From positions 64,966 through 85,871 of the forward strand of contig CAJTKW010000008.1 of assembly GCA_910577035.1 (NCBI GenBank): a stretch of DNA of 20,906 bases. The letters are read 5' to 3'. The stretch's first letter is position 1; each line of letters starts with the position of its first letter. The translations under genes were made by a program, and so were the position numbers. Positions 7,444 through 14,974 of the stretch are shown piece after piece. Origin of the DNA: an uncultured Acetatifactor sp. Its GTDB lineage: Bacteria > Bacillota > Clostridia > Lachnospirales > Lachnospiraceae. The notes beneath the pieces are model-generated. The model saw nothing but the letters and a program-made list of their open reading frames with translations. It ran no database searches and had not been told where the DNA came from.

Positions 7444-7664
7444 GCCGGCCCGACGTGAGCAAGCTCCCGCGGGCAGGCTATGCAGAAGGTAGCAGCAAGC
7501 AGGTGAAATAGTTCAGCCATGCCATTCGTAAATTGTCGGGAAAGGGATTCCGCCAATTTACTCATGACGGGCGTCCGCCCTATAGAAAAGATAGCATAGC
7601 CGGCCCGACGTGAGCAAGCTCCCGCGGGTTGGCTATGCTATCTTTTCTGCATGGCTGAACTATT
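7444..7664. repeat. Cluster of nested palindromes with a 30-bp direct repeat
   Basis: An identical 30-base block occurs at 7444-7473 and 7599-7628; each begins GCCGGCCCGACGTGAGCA and is a short hairpin. Copy two sits in the loop of an 18-bp perfect inverted repeat, AGAAAAGATAGCATAGCC (7584-7601) with 7631-7648. Six more pairs (two G-U) extend this arm inward. A 16-bp outer repeat, AATAGTTCAGCCATGC (7507-7522), pairs with 7649-7664. On the right, outer and inner arms touch; on the left they are separated by 61 bases containing two further hairpins: GTAAATTGTCGG (7528-7539) with CCGCCAATTTAC (7550-7561), and GGGC/GCCC at 7569-7580. This looks like a long palindromic element interrupted in one arm by another small palindromic element. 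It could also terminate the lipoprotein transcript. Confidence 0.85.
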
Positions 7665-7696
7665 ACTCAAAATGTCAAGTATTCTGCAGGCAGCTC

Positions 7697-7705
7697 TGGT
7701 ATAAT
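7697..7705 (+). promoter_or_regulatory. Extended -10 promoter of the AraC-GGDEF gene
   Basis: TGGTATAAT (TG at 7697-7698, TATAAT at 7700-7705) is a perfect extended -10. No good -35 lies 17 bases upstream, as often with extended -10 promoters. It excludes the in-frame ATG at 7704, which overlaps it. Confidence 0.6.
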
Positions 7706-7772
7706 GACTTTACGGTACCGAAGTGTAAAAGGAATGAAACTTTTAATCCGAAGCGGAAGGGCGGGGAATTAT

Positions 7773-8588
7773 ATGCAGAACATTGAGTTGTTGGTGGCAT
7801 CCCTGGAATATATGGAAAACCATCTGAGTGATGACATCCGGACAGAAGATTTGGCGGCTGCATGCTTTTGCTCCAGGTCTACTTTGGAAAAAATGTTTCG
7901 CTGTGTGAACAACATTTCCGTTCATGAGTATATTGTGCGGCGGAGAATGATGCTGGCGGCCCGGGAGCTGTCTGCCAGGCAGGATGTGCCCATATTGGAG
8001 GTTGCGCTGCAGTACGGCTACAGCTCACACGAATCTTTTGCACGTGCATTTGAGCAGATATGGAACTGTAAACCCTCAGAATTTCGCAAAACGAAATACA
8101 CTGAGCTGTTTCCGAGGTTTATTGCACCTCCGGAGAATGGAGACGAGTATATGATGCAGAGAAGACATGTGGACATCAGTGAATTGTATGATTTGTTTCA
8201 GGAGAGAAAGGGCTGCCTGTTTATATGCAGCGACATCAAGTATATGACGCGGATCAATGACATTTCAAGAAAGGCAGGGGATCTGGCGATCCTGGAGCAG
8301 ATGCGCCGTCTGACCGCAGTGTCCGGGGAAGAGGATGTCGTGTTCCGTATCGGCGGGGACGAATTCTGCATTTTGACTGCCGGCAGTGACAGGGCATATG
8401 CAGAGCAGGTGGCAGAAAAGATCAGGGCGATGAACGGGCAGACCTTTGAGTACGAGGGAACACAGATTCCCCTGTCCCTCTATGCGGCAGTGGCCGATGT
8501 GCAGAGCGGAGCTCATTATGAAGAGTTGTTTGCGGGCCTGCACAATGCCATCAGGGAGTGTAAGCCGTATCAGGAAGAAAAGAAATGA
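7773..8588 (+). CDS. AraC-type HTH regulator fused to a compact GGDEF domain
   Basis: The product is 271 residues from ATG 7773. Earlier in-frame ATGs at 7704 and 7734 overlap the promoter or lack spacing to a ribosome site. Residues about 8-108 hold the AraC double helix-turn-helix: LEYMENHLSDDIRTEDLA, SRSTLEKMF, then VALQYGYSSHESFARAFEQ and the PSEFRK signature. Residues about 140-262 look like a GGDEF domain. D154 sits in the CSDIKYMTRIND metal-binding stretch, followed by GD (169-170), an intact RIGGDEF (192-198) and a final SLYAAVADV strand. The usual DxLTxLxNR opening is missing and the domain is about 40 residues short, so it may bind rather than make c-di-GMP, or be inactive. The fusion suggests a DNA-binding protein tuned by a nucleotide. 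A natural target is the solute-binding lipoprotein upstream, but this is inference. Confidence 0.8.
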   Translation: MQNIELLVASLEYMENHLSDDIRTEDLAAACFCSRSTLEKMFRCVNNISVHEYIVRRRMMLAARELSARQDVPILEVALQYGYSSHESFARAFEQIWNCKPSEFRKTKYTELFPRFIAPPENGDEYMMQRRHVDISELYDLFQERKGCLFICSDIKYMTRINDISRKAGDLAILEQMRRLTAVSGEEDVVFRIGGDEFCILTAGSDRAYAEQVAEKIRAMNGQTFEYEGTQIPLSLYAAVADVQSGAHYEELFAGLHNAIRECKPYQEEKK

Positions 8589-8634
8589 AGAATTCCGGAA
8601 GTGTAAAAATGTGGCAGATAAGTACAAAAGGGGG

Positions 8635-8662
8635 TTAAGTTTTTTGATTTTCTCTCCGAAAT
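8635..8662 (+). promoter_or_regulatory. Possible flagellar-type (sigma-D/sigma-28) promoter
   Basis: TTAAGTTT (8635-8642), 12 bases, then TCCGAAAT (8655-8662) resembles the sigma-28 consensus TAAAGTTT-N11-GCCGATAA with several mismatches. It lies about 90 bases before the DUF6033-like gene. Weak on its own. Confidence 0.25.
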
Positions 8663-8750
8663 AGAAGATAGAGAGCGTTGCGGATGCACGCTTGTATAGT
8701 AAACGGATTTACCGGCGGGTGAGCGCCGAAAAAGCAATGGAGGGCGAAAA

Positions 8751-9443
8751 ATGGAGAAGATCGGAAGCTACGGTACTTATCAGAGCAGCATTTATGAGCA
8801 GAGGAAAATGGCTGCGAACAATCCTAAGCCTGGAGAGGCAAAGAATACATCCCAGGCTAAAAACGACAACCAGATAGAGTTGAGCAGTGCGGCGAAAAAG
8901 CTTTTGAAGGAGCTGCAGAAGACTTATGCCAATACCGATTTTATGGTTGCCAACTATGAGAACGAGGAAGAGGCTGCGGAATATCTTTCCAGAGGCACCA
9001 ATACTTACGGGGTTCTGATGACTCCCGACGAGCTGGAGAAGATGGCGGCGGATAAGGATTATAAGCAGAAAAACCTTCAGAAGATAGATAATGCGCTGGC
9101 AAATCTGCGGGATATGAAGGATCAGCTGGGCGACGGGAAGGAAGAGGTTAAGCGTGTAGGCATGACCATCGGAGATGATGGGAAGATTTCTTACTTTGCG
9201 GAGCTGGAGAAGAGTACAGAGAAGCAGCGGGAACGTATCGAGAAACAGCGGGAAAATAAGAAAGAAGAAGCGGCGAAGGAGAAGAAAGAAGAGGGAGCAT
9301 TCATTCGTGAAGGTGTGAAACGTACTACCCTGTTTGCCGATTCCGTGAAGGAGCTGAAGGACAAAATCAGCCAGGTGGATTGGAATGCGATTCATGATGA
9401 CGGATACAGCACCAGAGGCAATCATTTTGACTTTACGGCCTGA
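8751..9443 (+). CDS. DUF6033-like protein, function unknown
   Basis: The product is 230 residues. ATG 8751 follows GGAGGG at 8739-8744. It has no signal peptide or membrane segment. The opening MEKIGSYGTYQSSIYEQ, the LSSAAKKLLKELQKTYANTDFMVANYENEEEAAEYLSRG-type core (residues about 44-85) and the Lys/Glu-rich helix (about 155-185) fit a protein type common in Lachnospiraceae that I believe is DUF6033, though I cannot confirm the family here. The core reads as a short alpha/beta domain followed by a long charged helix. It resembles the coiled-coil protein at 2683-3693 in style but not in sequence. It is a single gene closed by the terminator at 9527-9561. Confidence 0.6.
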   Translation: MEKIGSYGTYQSSIYEQRKMAANNPKPGEAKNTSQAKNDNQIELSSAAKKLLKELQKTYANTDFMVANYENEEEAAEYLSRGTNTYGVLMTPDELEKMAADKDYKQKNLQKIDNALANLRDMKDQLGDGKEEVKRVGMTIGDDGKISYFAELEKSTEKQRERIEKQRENKKEEAAKEKKEEGAFIREGVKRTTLFADSVKELKDKISQVDWNAIHDDGYSTRGNHFDFTA

Positions 9444-9526
9444 AGGGATCAGCGTGAGCTGATTTGGAACTTCTAAAGCCACACAAACTGTTGAAACAGT
9501 TGGAAATCAGAATATAAGATGAGATT

Positions 9527-9561
9527 GGACGGCATTATGCACAAAATGCCGTCCGATTTTT
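9527..9561 (+). terminator. Rho-independent terminator
   Basis: GGACGGCATT (9527-9536) pairs perfectly with AATGCCGTCC (9545-9554), with an 8-base loop, followed by GATTTTTAT. It closes the DUF6033-like gene. A smaller AACTG/CAGTT hairpin precedes it near 9486-9501. Confidence 0.88.
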
Positions 9562-9603
9562 ATGCACAGTTTTCACAAAAAAATTAATAAATAAAAAAAT
9601 TGA

Positions 9604-9633
9604 CTGACATTTTAGGGATTAATCTGTTAAAAT
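9604..9633 (+). promoter_or_regulatory. Promoter of the CarD-like gene
   Basis: CTGACA (9604-9609), an 18-base spacer ending in TGT, and TAAAAT (9628-9633) form an extended -10 promoter. An overlapping TTGACT at 9600-9605 gives a spacer that is too long. Transcription would start near 9640. Confidence 0.55.
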
Positions 9634-9680
9634 AAGGGTATAACAATAGTACAGGCAAAATCTGAGAAAGGAGAGCTCTT

Positions 9681-10184
9681 GTGTTTGAGGTAGGCGAATA
9701 TGTGGTGTGTGGGAGCAAAGGAGTCTGCGTGGTAGAGAAGATTACGACTCTGGATATTGCAGGCGTGGATAAAGAGCGGCAGTACTATATTTTGAAACCG
9801 AAATATCAGTCGGGAAGTACGGTGTATGTGCCGGTGGATTCACCGAAGGATTCCCTGAGGCGTGTGATCCGGCGTGAGGAGGCACAGAAGCTGATTGACG
9901 CCATTCCTGATACCCCGCTGCTGAGCATAACAAACGATAAGCTGACTGAGCAGACCTACCGCGAGTGCATAAAGAGCGGAAGCTGTGAGGAGTGGGTCAG
10001 GGTCATCAAGACTGTCTGGAGAAGGAAGCAGGAACGTCTGCAGGCCGGAAGGAAGGTGACGGCAGTGGATGCCAAATATTCTCACCTGGCCGAGGAAAGC
10101 CTGTATGGCGAGCTGGCGGTGGCATTGGAGCTGAAACCGGATGAGGTGGGAGCTTACATTGCGGAAACAATAGCCGGGAAATAA
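9681..10184 (+). CDS. CarD family transcription regulator
   Basis: The product is 167 residues. It starts at GTG 9681 behind AAAGGAGA (9667-9674). The N-terminal RNA-polymerase-interacting Tudor-like domain spans about residues 1-60: FEVGEYVVCGSKGVCVVEKI, then the YYILKPKYQSGSTVYVPVDSP strand pair. The C-terminal helical DNA-binding domain follows, ending ELKPDEVGAYIAETIAGK. CarD proteins bind the RNA polymerase beta subunit and stabilise the open complex at housekeeping promoters, notably for rRNA and tRNA. It is monocistronic, with its own promoter, and sits directly upstream of the thrS leader, a placement compatible with a growth-related block. The length is normal for the family. Confidence 0.88.
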   Translation: MFEVGEYVVCGSKGVCVVEKITTLDIAGVDKERQYYILKPKYQSGSTVYVPVDSPKDSLRRVIRREEAQKLIDAIPDTPLLSITNDKLTEQTYRECIKSGSCEEWVRVIKTVWRRKQERLQAGRKVTAVDAKYSHLAEESLYGELAVALELKPDEVGAYIAETIAGK

Positions 10185-10191
10185 AAAAGGC

Positions 10192-10220
10192 TTTACATTC
10201 CGCTGAAAATGTAATATGAT
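10192..10220 (+). promoter_or_regulatory. Promoter of the T-box/thrS operon
   Basis: TTTACA (10192-10197) and TATGAT (10215-10220) with exactly 17 bases between. It begins eight bases after the CarD stop codon. The start of transcription would be near 10227, just before the T-box stem I. Confidence 0.75.
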
Positions 10221-10226
10221 AAATAA

Positions 10227-10506
10227 TCATAAGTGCCTTGTAAATAAGAAGAAAGCGTGGAAGAGAACAGTAGAATGTCGGGCAGTCTCAGAGAGAACCG
10301 TCCGCCGGGAGACATGGCGGTGCTGGAAGCGGTTTGGCGGAAGACATTTGAAGACCGTCTCGGAGCGGCCTTAATACGGCCCGGCGGCTCCCGTTATGAG
10401 CAAATGAAGGTGGCAAAGCAGCCGGAGGCGCTTTGCAAGAAGGGTGGAACCGCGTTCGCATAGACGATACGTCCCTTGCAGTAGAAATATTGCAAGGGAT
10501 TTTTTT
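10227..10506 (+). promoter_or_regulatory. T-box riboswitch, threonine-specific, with terminator
   Basis: The conserved T-box AGGGTGGAACCGCG is at 10441-10454. The terminator TCCCTTGCA (10472-10480) pairs with TGCAAGGGA (10491-10499) and is followed by seven Ts. The alternative antiterminator pairs AGGG of the T-box with CCCT of the terminator's left arm. In stem I, the AGTAGA half of the specifier loop is followed by AATGTC, which pairs with GACATT on the return strand. The return strand then reads TTGAAGACCG. ACC, a threonine codon, is the best specifier candidate, matching thrS downstream. The apical AACCG/CGGTT helix with CAGAGAG and TGCTGGAAG is also typical. Uncharged threonyl-tRNA would stabilise the antiterminator and switch on the operon. 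Confidence 0.9.
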
Positions 10507-10589
10507 ATGTGCTACTTATGCACATTGTGCTATTTATGCACATTGCGCTGTTTATGCACATTGTGCTGTTTTTTGCGCATTGGACTGTT
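10506..10589 (+). repeat. 18-bp tandem repeat between T-box terminator and first gene
   Basis: Three near-identical 18-base units lie at 10517-10534, 10535-10552 and 10553-10570. Each reads TATGCACATTGTGCTATT with one or two changes. A partial unit precedes them and a decayed one follows at about 10571-10589. Each unit contains the imperfect palindrome GCACATTGTGC. The frame is open across the array (Cys-Leu-rich), but it has no ribosome binding site and is unlikely to be translated. Confidence 0.85.
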
Positions 10590-10659
10590 TTGTCATGTGC
10601 TGACCTGCACATTGTACGGCAGACCAGAGCTTTGGTGCAAGGCCGGTAAGGAGGAAGAG

Positions 10660-10905
10660 ATGATGATAGTAAAGAGAAAATGGGCAGTATTGTGTGAAAA
10701 ATGGTTTGAGGGGGAGGTAACTCTGCCAAAGACGACTCTGTGGCTGATAGGTGCCGTATGCCTGTTGGGCGGTATCGTGTATGGACTGAGAAAGGCGCCC
10801 TGGACCCATGGGGTGATGATCGGCAGCAACAACGGCAATAACAGCGGCAATTGCGGCAGCTGCGGAGAGGATGAAGCCGAGGATAAGAGCGGCGAGGAAG
10901 CCTGA
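10660..10905 (+). CDS. Small single-span membrane protein of the thrS operon
   Basis: The product is 81 residues. ATG 10660 (or 10663) follows GGAGGAAGAG at 10650-10659. The frame is open upstream into the T-box, but that part has no start with a ribosome binding site. It has an amphipathic basic N-terminus (about 1-22), one membrane span (about 27-43, LWLIGAVCLLGGIVYGL), then a Gly/Asn-rich linker with a C-x-x-C pair (NCGSCG) and an acidic tail. I do not recognise the family. It ends 19 bases before the thrS ATG, so it is in the T-box-controlled transcript and would rise under threonine starvation. Confidence 0.65.
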   Translation: MMIVKRKWAVLCEKWFEGEVTLPKTTLWLIGAVCLLGGIVYGLRKAPWTHGVMIGSNNGNNSGNCGSCGEDEAEDKSGEEA

Positions 10906-10924
10906 GAAAGGAGTTTGTTCAGTC

Positions 10925-12889
10925 ATGAAAATCAGATTAAAGGATGGTTCCGTAAAGGAGTATGGGGAGGCAAAAAGTGTTTATGATATTGCCCTGGACA
11001 TCAGTGAAGGCCTGGCGAGGGCGGCCTGCTGTGCCAAAGTGGACGGGAAGGTTGTGGATTTAAGAACCGTACTGGACGGGGATTGTGAACTGCAGATCTG
11101 TACGGCCGCTGACGAAGAAGGGCTGGCGGCCATTCGGCACACGGCATCCCATGTGCTGGCAGAAGCAGTGAAAAACCTCTTTCCCGATGCCAGGCTGGCC
11201 ATCGGTCCCAGCATTGAAACAGGGTTTTATTATGATTTTGACCACGCGCCGTTTTCCAGGGAGGATCTGGATGCTTTGGAGACGGAGATGAAGAAGATCA
11301 TCAAGAAGGGAGAAAAGCTGGAAAGGTTTACCCTTCCCCGGGGTGAAGCCATTCAATATATGGAGGAAAAGAACGAGCCGTACAAGGTGGAGCTGATTCA
11401 GGATCTGCCGGAAGAGGCTGAGATTTCCTTCTACAGCCAGGGAGAATTCGTGGATCTGTGCGCAGGCCCGCATCTTATGAGTACTAAGGGGATCAAGGCG
11501 TTCAAGCTGACTTCTTCCTCCATGTCCTACTGGCGGGGGGACTCCGATAAAGCCCGGCTGCAGCGAATTTACGGCACGGCCTTTAATAAAAAGGAAGAGC
11601 TGGAGGAGTACCTGGCATATTGGGAGAATGTCAGAAACAGAGATCATAACAAGCTGGGACGGGAGATGGAGCTGTTTACCACGGTGGATGTCATTGGGCA
11701 GGGACTGCCTCTGCTGATGCCCAAGGGGGCAAAGATTGTCCAGACCATGCAGAGATGGATTGAGGATCTGGAGGACAACGAGTGGGGGTATATGCGCACC
11801 AAGACGCCTTTGATGGCAAAGAGCGACCTGTACAGGATTTCCGGGCATTGGGATCATTATAAAGAGGGGATGTTCGTCTTCGGAGACGAGGAGAAGGATA
11901 AGGAGGTGTACGCCCTCCGTCCTATGACCTGTCCCTTTCAGTATTATGTTTACAAAGCCAGCCAGAAATCTTACCGGGATCTGCCCTGCCGCTACAGCGA
12001 AACTTCCACATTGTTTCGAAATGAGGATTCCGGCGAGATGCACGGCCTGACCAGAGTGCGTCAGTTTACGATTTCAGAGGGGCATTTGATCGTAAGGCCT
12101 GACCAGATGGTAGAAGAATTCAAGGGCTGTCTGGCTTTGGCAAAGTACTGCCTGGAGACCCTGGGCGTCAGCGAGGATGTGTCCTACCATCTGTCCAAAT
12201 GGGATCCTGCCAACAGGGAAAAGTATATCGGTGAACCGGAGGTATGGGAAGAGACGGAGGGCCATATCAGAAATATCTTGCAGGAGCTGGGGATTCCTTT
12301 CCGGGAGGATGTGGGAGAAGCGGCGTTCTACGGACCCAAGGTGGACATTAATGCCAGGAATGTATATGGCAAGGAAGATACCATGATTACCATTCAGTGG
12401 GATGCCCTGCTGGCGGAACAGTTTGACATGTATTATATTGACCAGAACGGTGACAAGGTACGCCCTTATATCATACACAGGACTTCCATGGGCTGTTATG
12501 AGAGGACACTGGCCTGGCTGACTGAGAAATATGAAGGGAAATTCCCTACCTGGCTGTGCCCGGAGCAGGTGCGGGTGCTGCCGATTTCCGAAAAGTTTTC
12601 CGATTATGCGGGAAAAGTGGCGGCAAGCTTAAAAAAGAGCGGTGTGCTGGCCACGGTGGACGAGCGCTCCGAAAAGATCGGTTACAAGATCAGGGAAGCA
12701 AGACTGGATAAAATCCCCTATATGCTGGTAGTGGGCCAGAAAGAGGAGGAAGAAGGGGTTGTGTCCGTGAGAAGCCGTTTCCTGGGCGATGAAGGGCAAA
12801 AGCCGCTGGATGCTTTTATTGAGCATATCTGCCGGGAAATCCGTACCAAAGAGATCCGAAAAGAGACAGTGCAGGAAGAGAATAAATAA
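10925..12889 (+). CDS. thrS: Threonine--tRNA ligase
   Basis: The product is 654 residues. ATG 10925 follows AAAGGAG at 10907-10913; an in-frame upstream ATG at 10871 overlaps the preceding gene. The TGS domain is at about 1-62, followed by the editing domain with HTASH (H-x3-H) and a late DLCAGPH. The class II catalytic core follows. It shows the zinc Cys in MTCPFQYY, motif 2 FRNEDSGEMHGLTRVRQF, and motif 3 with its zinc His in IIHRTSMGCYERTLAWL. The C-terminal anticodon-binding domain begins near PEQVRVLPIS. Domain order and length are normal for bacterial ThrRS. It charges tRNA-Thr and clears mischarged Ser-tRNA-Thr. Its expression is controlled by the upstream threonine T-box. Confidence 0.98.
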   Translation: MKIRLKDGSVKEYGEAKSVYDIALDISEGLARAACCAKVDGKVVDLRTVLDGDCELQICTAADEEGLAAIRHTASHVLAEAVKNLFPDARLAIGPSIETGFYYDFDHAPFSREDLDALETEMKKIIKKGEKLERFTLPRGEAIQYMEEKNEPYKVELIQDLPEEAEISFYSQGEFVDLCAGPHLMSTKGIKAFKLTSSSMSYWRGDSDKARLQRIYGTAFNKKEELEEYLAYWENVRNRDHNKLGREMELFTTVDVIGQGLPLLMPKGAKIVQTMQRWIEDLEDNEWGYMRTKTPLMAKSDLYRISGHWDHYKEGMFVFGDEEKDKEVYALRPMTCPFQYYVYKASQKSYRDLPCRYSETSTLFRNEDSGEMHGLTRVRQFTISEGHLIVRPDQMVEEFKGCLALAKYCLETLGVSEDVSYHLSKWDPANREKYIGEPEVWEETEGHIRNILQELGIPFREDVGEAAFYGPKVDINARNVYGKEDTMITIQWDALLAEQFDMYYIDQNGDKVRPYIIHRTSMGCYERTLAWLTEKYEGKFPTWLCPEQVRVLPISEKFSDYAGKVAASLKKSGVLATVDERSEKIGYKIREARLDKIPYMLVVGQKEEEEGVVSVRSRFLGDEGQKPLDAFIEHICREIRTKEIRKETVQEENK

Positions 12890-13046
12890 ATCCCAAAGCC
12901 GTATATTTCTTCCGAAAAGCGTGCATACTTTTTGTGTCAGGCATGTCTGGATGTGTGAAAGGCGAAAAAAGCGCTATGCACAGAGGTGTAATGCAGACTT
13001 GGTCTTGAGATTGCATGGCATACTTGTGCAGGGAATGGAGGAGATT

Positions 13047-13367
13047 ATGGCGGATTTAAAATGTTCGGTAGAAAACTGTACCTACAATGACCAGCATCTG
13101 TGCTGCAAGGGTGATATTCTGGTTGGCGGAAAGCACGCGGACTGTTGTGACGACACCTGCTGCGAAAGCTTTTCGGAGAGAAGGGAGGGGAGGGATTCCT
13201 TTAAGAATTCCACCTGCCACCCCACCAGAACCATCAGCATTGACTGCGAGGCAACAAATTGCGTTTACAATTCCGATTATAAGTGTACTGCGGGACATGT
13301 GGACATTAAGGGCTGCGGAGCCTGCGATTGTCGTGCAACGGCGTGCGCTACGTTTGAGGAGAAGTAA
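13047..13367 (+). CDS. Double DUF1540 cysteine-rich protein
   Basis: The product is 106 residues. ATG 13047 follows GGAGGAG (13037-13043). There are two DUF1540 units. Unit one, residues about 5-43, is CSVENCTYND through CCDDTCCESF. Unit two, about 68-104, is CEATNCVYNSDYKC through CRATACATF. Each begins C-x4-C-x-Y and ends C-x3-C or C-x4-C followed by a Phe, as expected for small metal-binding knuckles common in Clostridia. The metal and role are unknown. It is set between thrS and the MBOAT gene, with 157 bases before and 123 after. Confidence 0.8.
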   Translation: MADLKCSVENCTYNDQHLCCKGDILVGGKHADCCDDTCCESFSERREGRDSFKNSTCHPTRTISIDCEATNCVYNSDYKCTAGHVDIKGCGACDCRATACATFEEK

Positions 13368-13378
13368 AGCGGGATCAT

Positions 13379-13424
13379 ACGGGAAACCGGACGCCCTGGT
13401 ATCTGCGGGCGTTCGGATTTCCGT
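13379..13424 (+). terminator. Imperfect hairpin after the DUF1540 gene
   Basis: An 18-base arm, ACGGGAAACCGGACGCCC (13379-13396), pairs with GGGCGTTCGGATTTCCGT (13407-13424) at 15 of 18 positions, with a 10-base loop. It starts 12 bases after the stop codon. There is no T-run, so termination activity is uncertain; it may be an RNA-stabilising or repeat element. Confidence 0.4.
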
Positions 13425-13490
13425 AAGGCCTGCGGGGTCAGAAAGAGATCTGTAAATCTGGGAAGAGATACATAATAAGAGGAAAACAGG

Positions 13491-14957
13491 ATGCTGTTTA
13501 ATTCGTATATATTCATTTTTTTATTTCTGCCTGTAGCGTTTTCCGGGTATTTCCTGCTTAACCACATCAGGAAGTATCAGGCGGCAAAATGCTTTCTGGT
13601 CGGTATGTCCCTGTGGTTTTACGCATATTTCCGGTTCAGCTATCTGTGGGTTATTCTGCTCAGTATCGCGGTAAACTATTTTTTTCATTGCCTGCTGGTA
13701 AAGGGACGGCATGTGAAGGGGCTTCTGTGCTGCGGTATTCTCTTCAACCTGGGGCTGCTGTTTTATTACAAATATCTTGATTTTCTGGTAGAGAATGTGA
13801 ATCTGCTGTTTCATAAGCAGTTTTCGCTGCCGGGTATTTTGCTGCCTCTGGGGATCAGCTTTTTTACCTTTCAGCAGATTGCCTTTCTGGCGGACAGCGC
13901 AGGGGGCACCGTCTCCAGACAGAACATTTCGGATTATGCCCTGTTTGTGACTTTTTTTCCGCAGCTGATCGCCGGCCCTATCGTCAGTCATGAGGAAATG
14001 CTTCCTCAGTTTCGGGATCTGTCCGCAAAGCATATCCAGGCGGAAAATGTGTATAAGGGACTGCGGCTCTTTGTGCTGGGACTTGGCAAGAAGGTGCTGC
14101 TGGCCGATGTGTTCGGGCAGGCCGTGAACTGGGGGTTTCAATATTATACACTGCTGGACGGGCTCAACACCTTTGTAGTCATTCTTTTCTATACCTTTCA
14201 AATCTATTTTGACTTCAGCGGTTACTGTGATATGGCAAGAGGAATCGGATATATGTTTAATATCCGCATTCCCGTGAATTTCCTTTCCCCGTACAAAGCG
14301 GGTAATATTCTGGAATTCTGGGACCGATGGCATATCACCCTGACCCGTTTCTTTACCCGCTACCTGTATATTCCCCTGGGCGGCAGCCGTAAGGGAATGT
14401 TCCGCACCTGCGTCAATGTCCTGCTGGTTTTTCTGGTCAGCGGTTTCTGGCATGGGGCAGGCTGGAACTATATTGTATGGGGGCTTCTGCATGGCGTTCT
14501 TTCCGTGATAACGCGAATCTGGCAGAAGGTTAGAGGGACGGGGGGAAAAAACCGTTTCGGGAAAGTGGTTTCCACAGGCCTTACCTTCCTTTTCATCTGC
14601 TGTTCCTGGACTTTTTTCAGGGCGGACACGTTGGAACAGGCCCTTTCTATGCTGCGCCGGCTGACAGCTGTGAAAGGAGGGAGGATCAACATGGAGTTTG
14701 CCACCTTCTTTCAGATCCCGGAAGTATATTACGTGCTGAAAGCACTGCATCTGCATACACTGCCCGGTGTGGCATATTACGGTTTGACGGCCTTTGTCCT
14801 GATTGCCTGCGTGCTGCTGTTTGGCTGCAAGAATCTGTATGAGGGCGAAGAAAGCCACCGGCCTGCGGCCTTTGGCACGGTGGTTCTGGCGCTGATCGCC
14901 GTGTGGAGCGTTGTTTCGCTGTCGGGCGTGAGTACATTTCTGTACTTTAATTTCTGA
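13491..14957 (+). CDS. MBOAT family membrane O-acyltransferase (AlgI/DltB-like)
   Basis: The product is 488 residues. ATG 13491 follows GAGGAAAAC (13480-13488). It has about ten hydrophobic spans. Hallmarks are FFPQLIAGPI (155-164), an FDFSGYCDMARGIGYM segment near 240-256, FWDRWHITLTRF (276-287), and the catalytic His321 in SGFWHGAGWNYIVWGLLHG with the second His334. MBOAT proteins of this branch carry an acyl group across the membrane for transfer to exopolysaccharide or teichoic acid. It lacks a DltA/DltC neighbourhood, so acetylation of a surface polymer is more likely than D-alanylation. The SGNH-like partner starts 17 bases downstream in the same operon. Confidence 0.92.
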   Translation: MLFNSYIFIFLFLPVAFSGYFLLNHIRKYQAAKCFLVGMSLWFYAYFRFSYLWVILLSIAVNYFFHCLLVKGRHVKGLLCCGILFNLGLLFYYKYLDFLVENVNLLFHKQFSLPGILLPLGISFFTFQQIAFLADSAGGTVSRQNISDYALFVTFFPQLIAGPIVSHEEMLPQFRDLSAKHIQAENVYKGLRLFVLGLGKKVLLADVFGQAVNWGFQYYTLLDGLNTFVVILFYTFQIYFDFSGYCDMARGIGYMFNIRIPVNFLSPYKAGNILEFWDRWHITLTRFFTRYLYIPLGGSRKGMFRTCVNVLLVFLVSGFWHGAGWNYIVWGLLHGVLSVITRIWQKVRGTGGKNRFGKVVSTGLTFLFICCSWTFFRADTLEQALSMLRRLTAVKGGRINMEFATFFQIPEVYYVLKALHLHTLPGVAYYGLTAFVLIACVLLFGCKNLYEGEESHRPAAFGTVVLALIAVWSVVSLSGVSTFLYFNF

Positions 14958-14974
14958 CAGGAAGGAGGATACTC

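Noticed and set aside
5937..7565. Minus-strand frame of 542 codons under the lipoprotein gene
   Set aside because: Shadow of the GC-rich coding strand; the translation is rich in His, Pro and Leu and lacks domain features.
7444..7664. Insertion sequence or transposase remnant
   Set aside because: No coding sequence is present and no target-site duplication could be identified; only palindromic repeats are seen.
8589..8750. c-di-GMP riboswitch near the GGDEF gene
   Set aside because: I could not find the conserved GEMM core or a paired terminator in these 160 bases.
10517..10570. CRISPR-like array
   Set aside because: The units are contiguous 18-mers with no spacers, and there are no cas genes.
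10444..10659. Cys-Leu-rich peptide encoded through the tandem repeat
   Set aside because: It starts inside the T-box antiterminator, has no ribosome site, and its composition is explained by the repeat unit.
13521..14858. Minus-strand frame of 445 codons under the MBOAT gene
   Set aside because: Fully antisense to a clear MBOAT gene, and rich in Gln, His and Lys as expected from reversed membrane codons.
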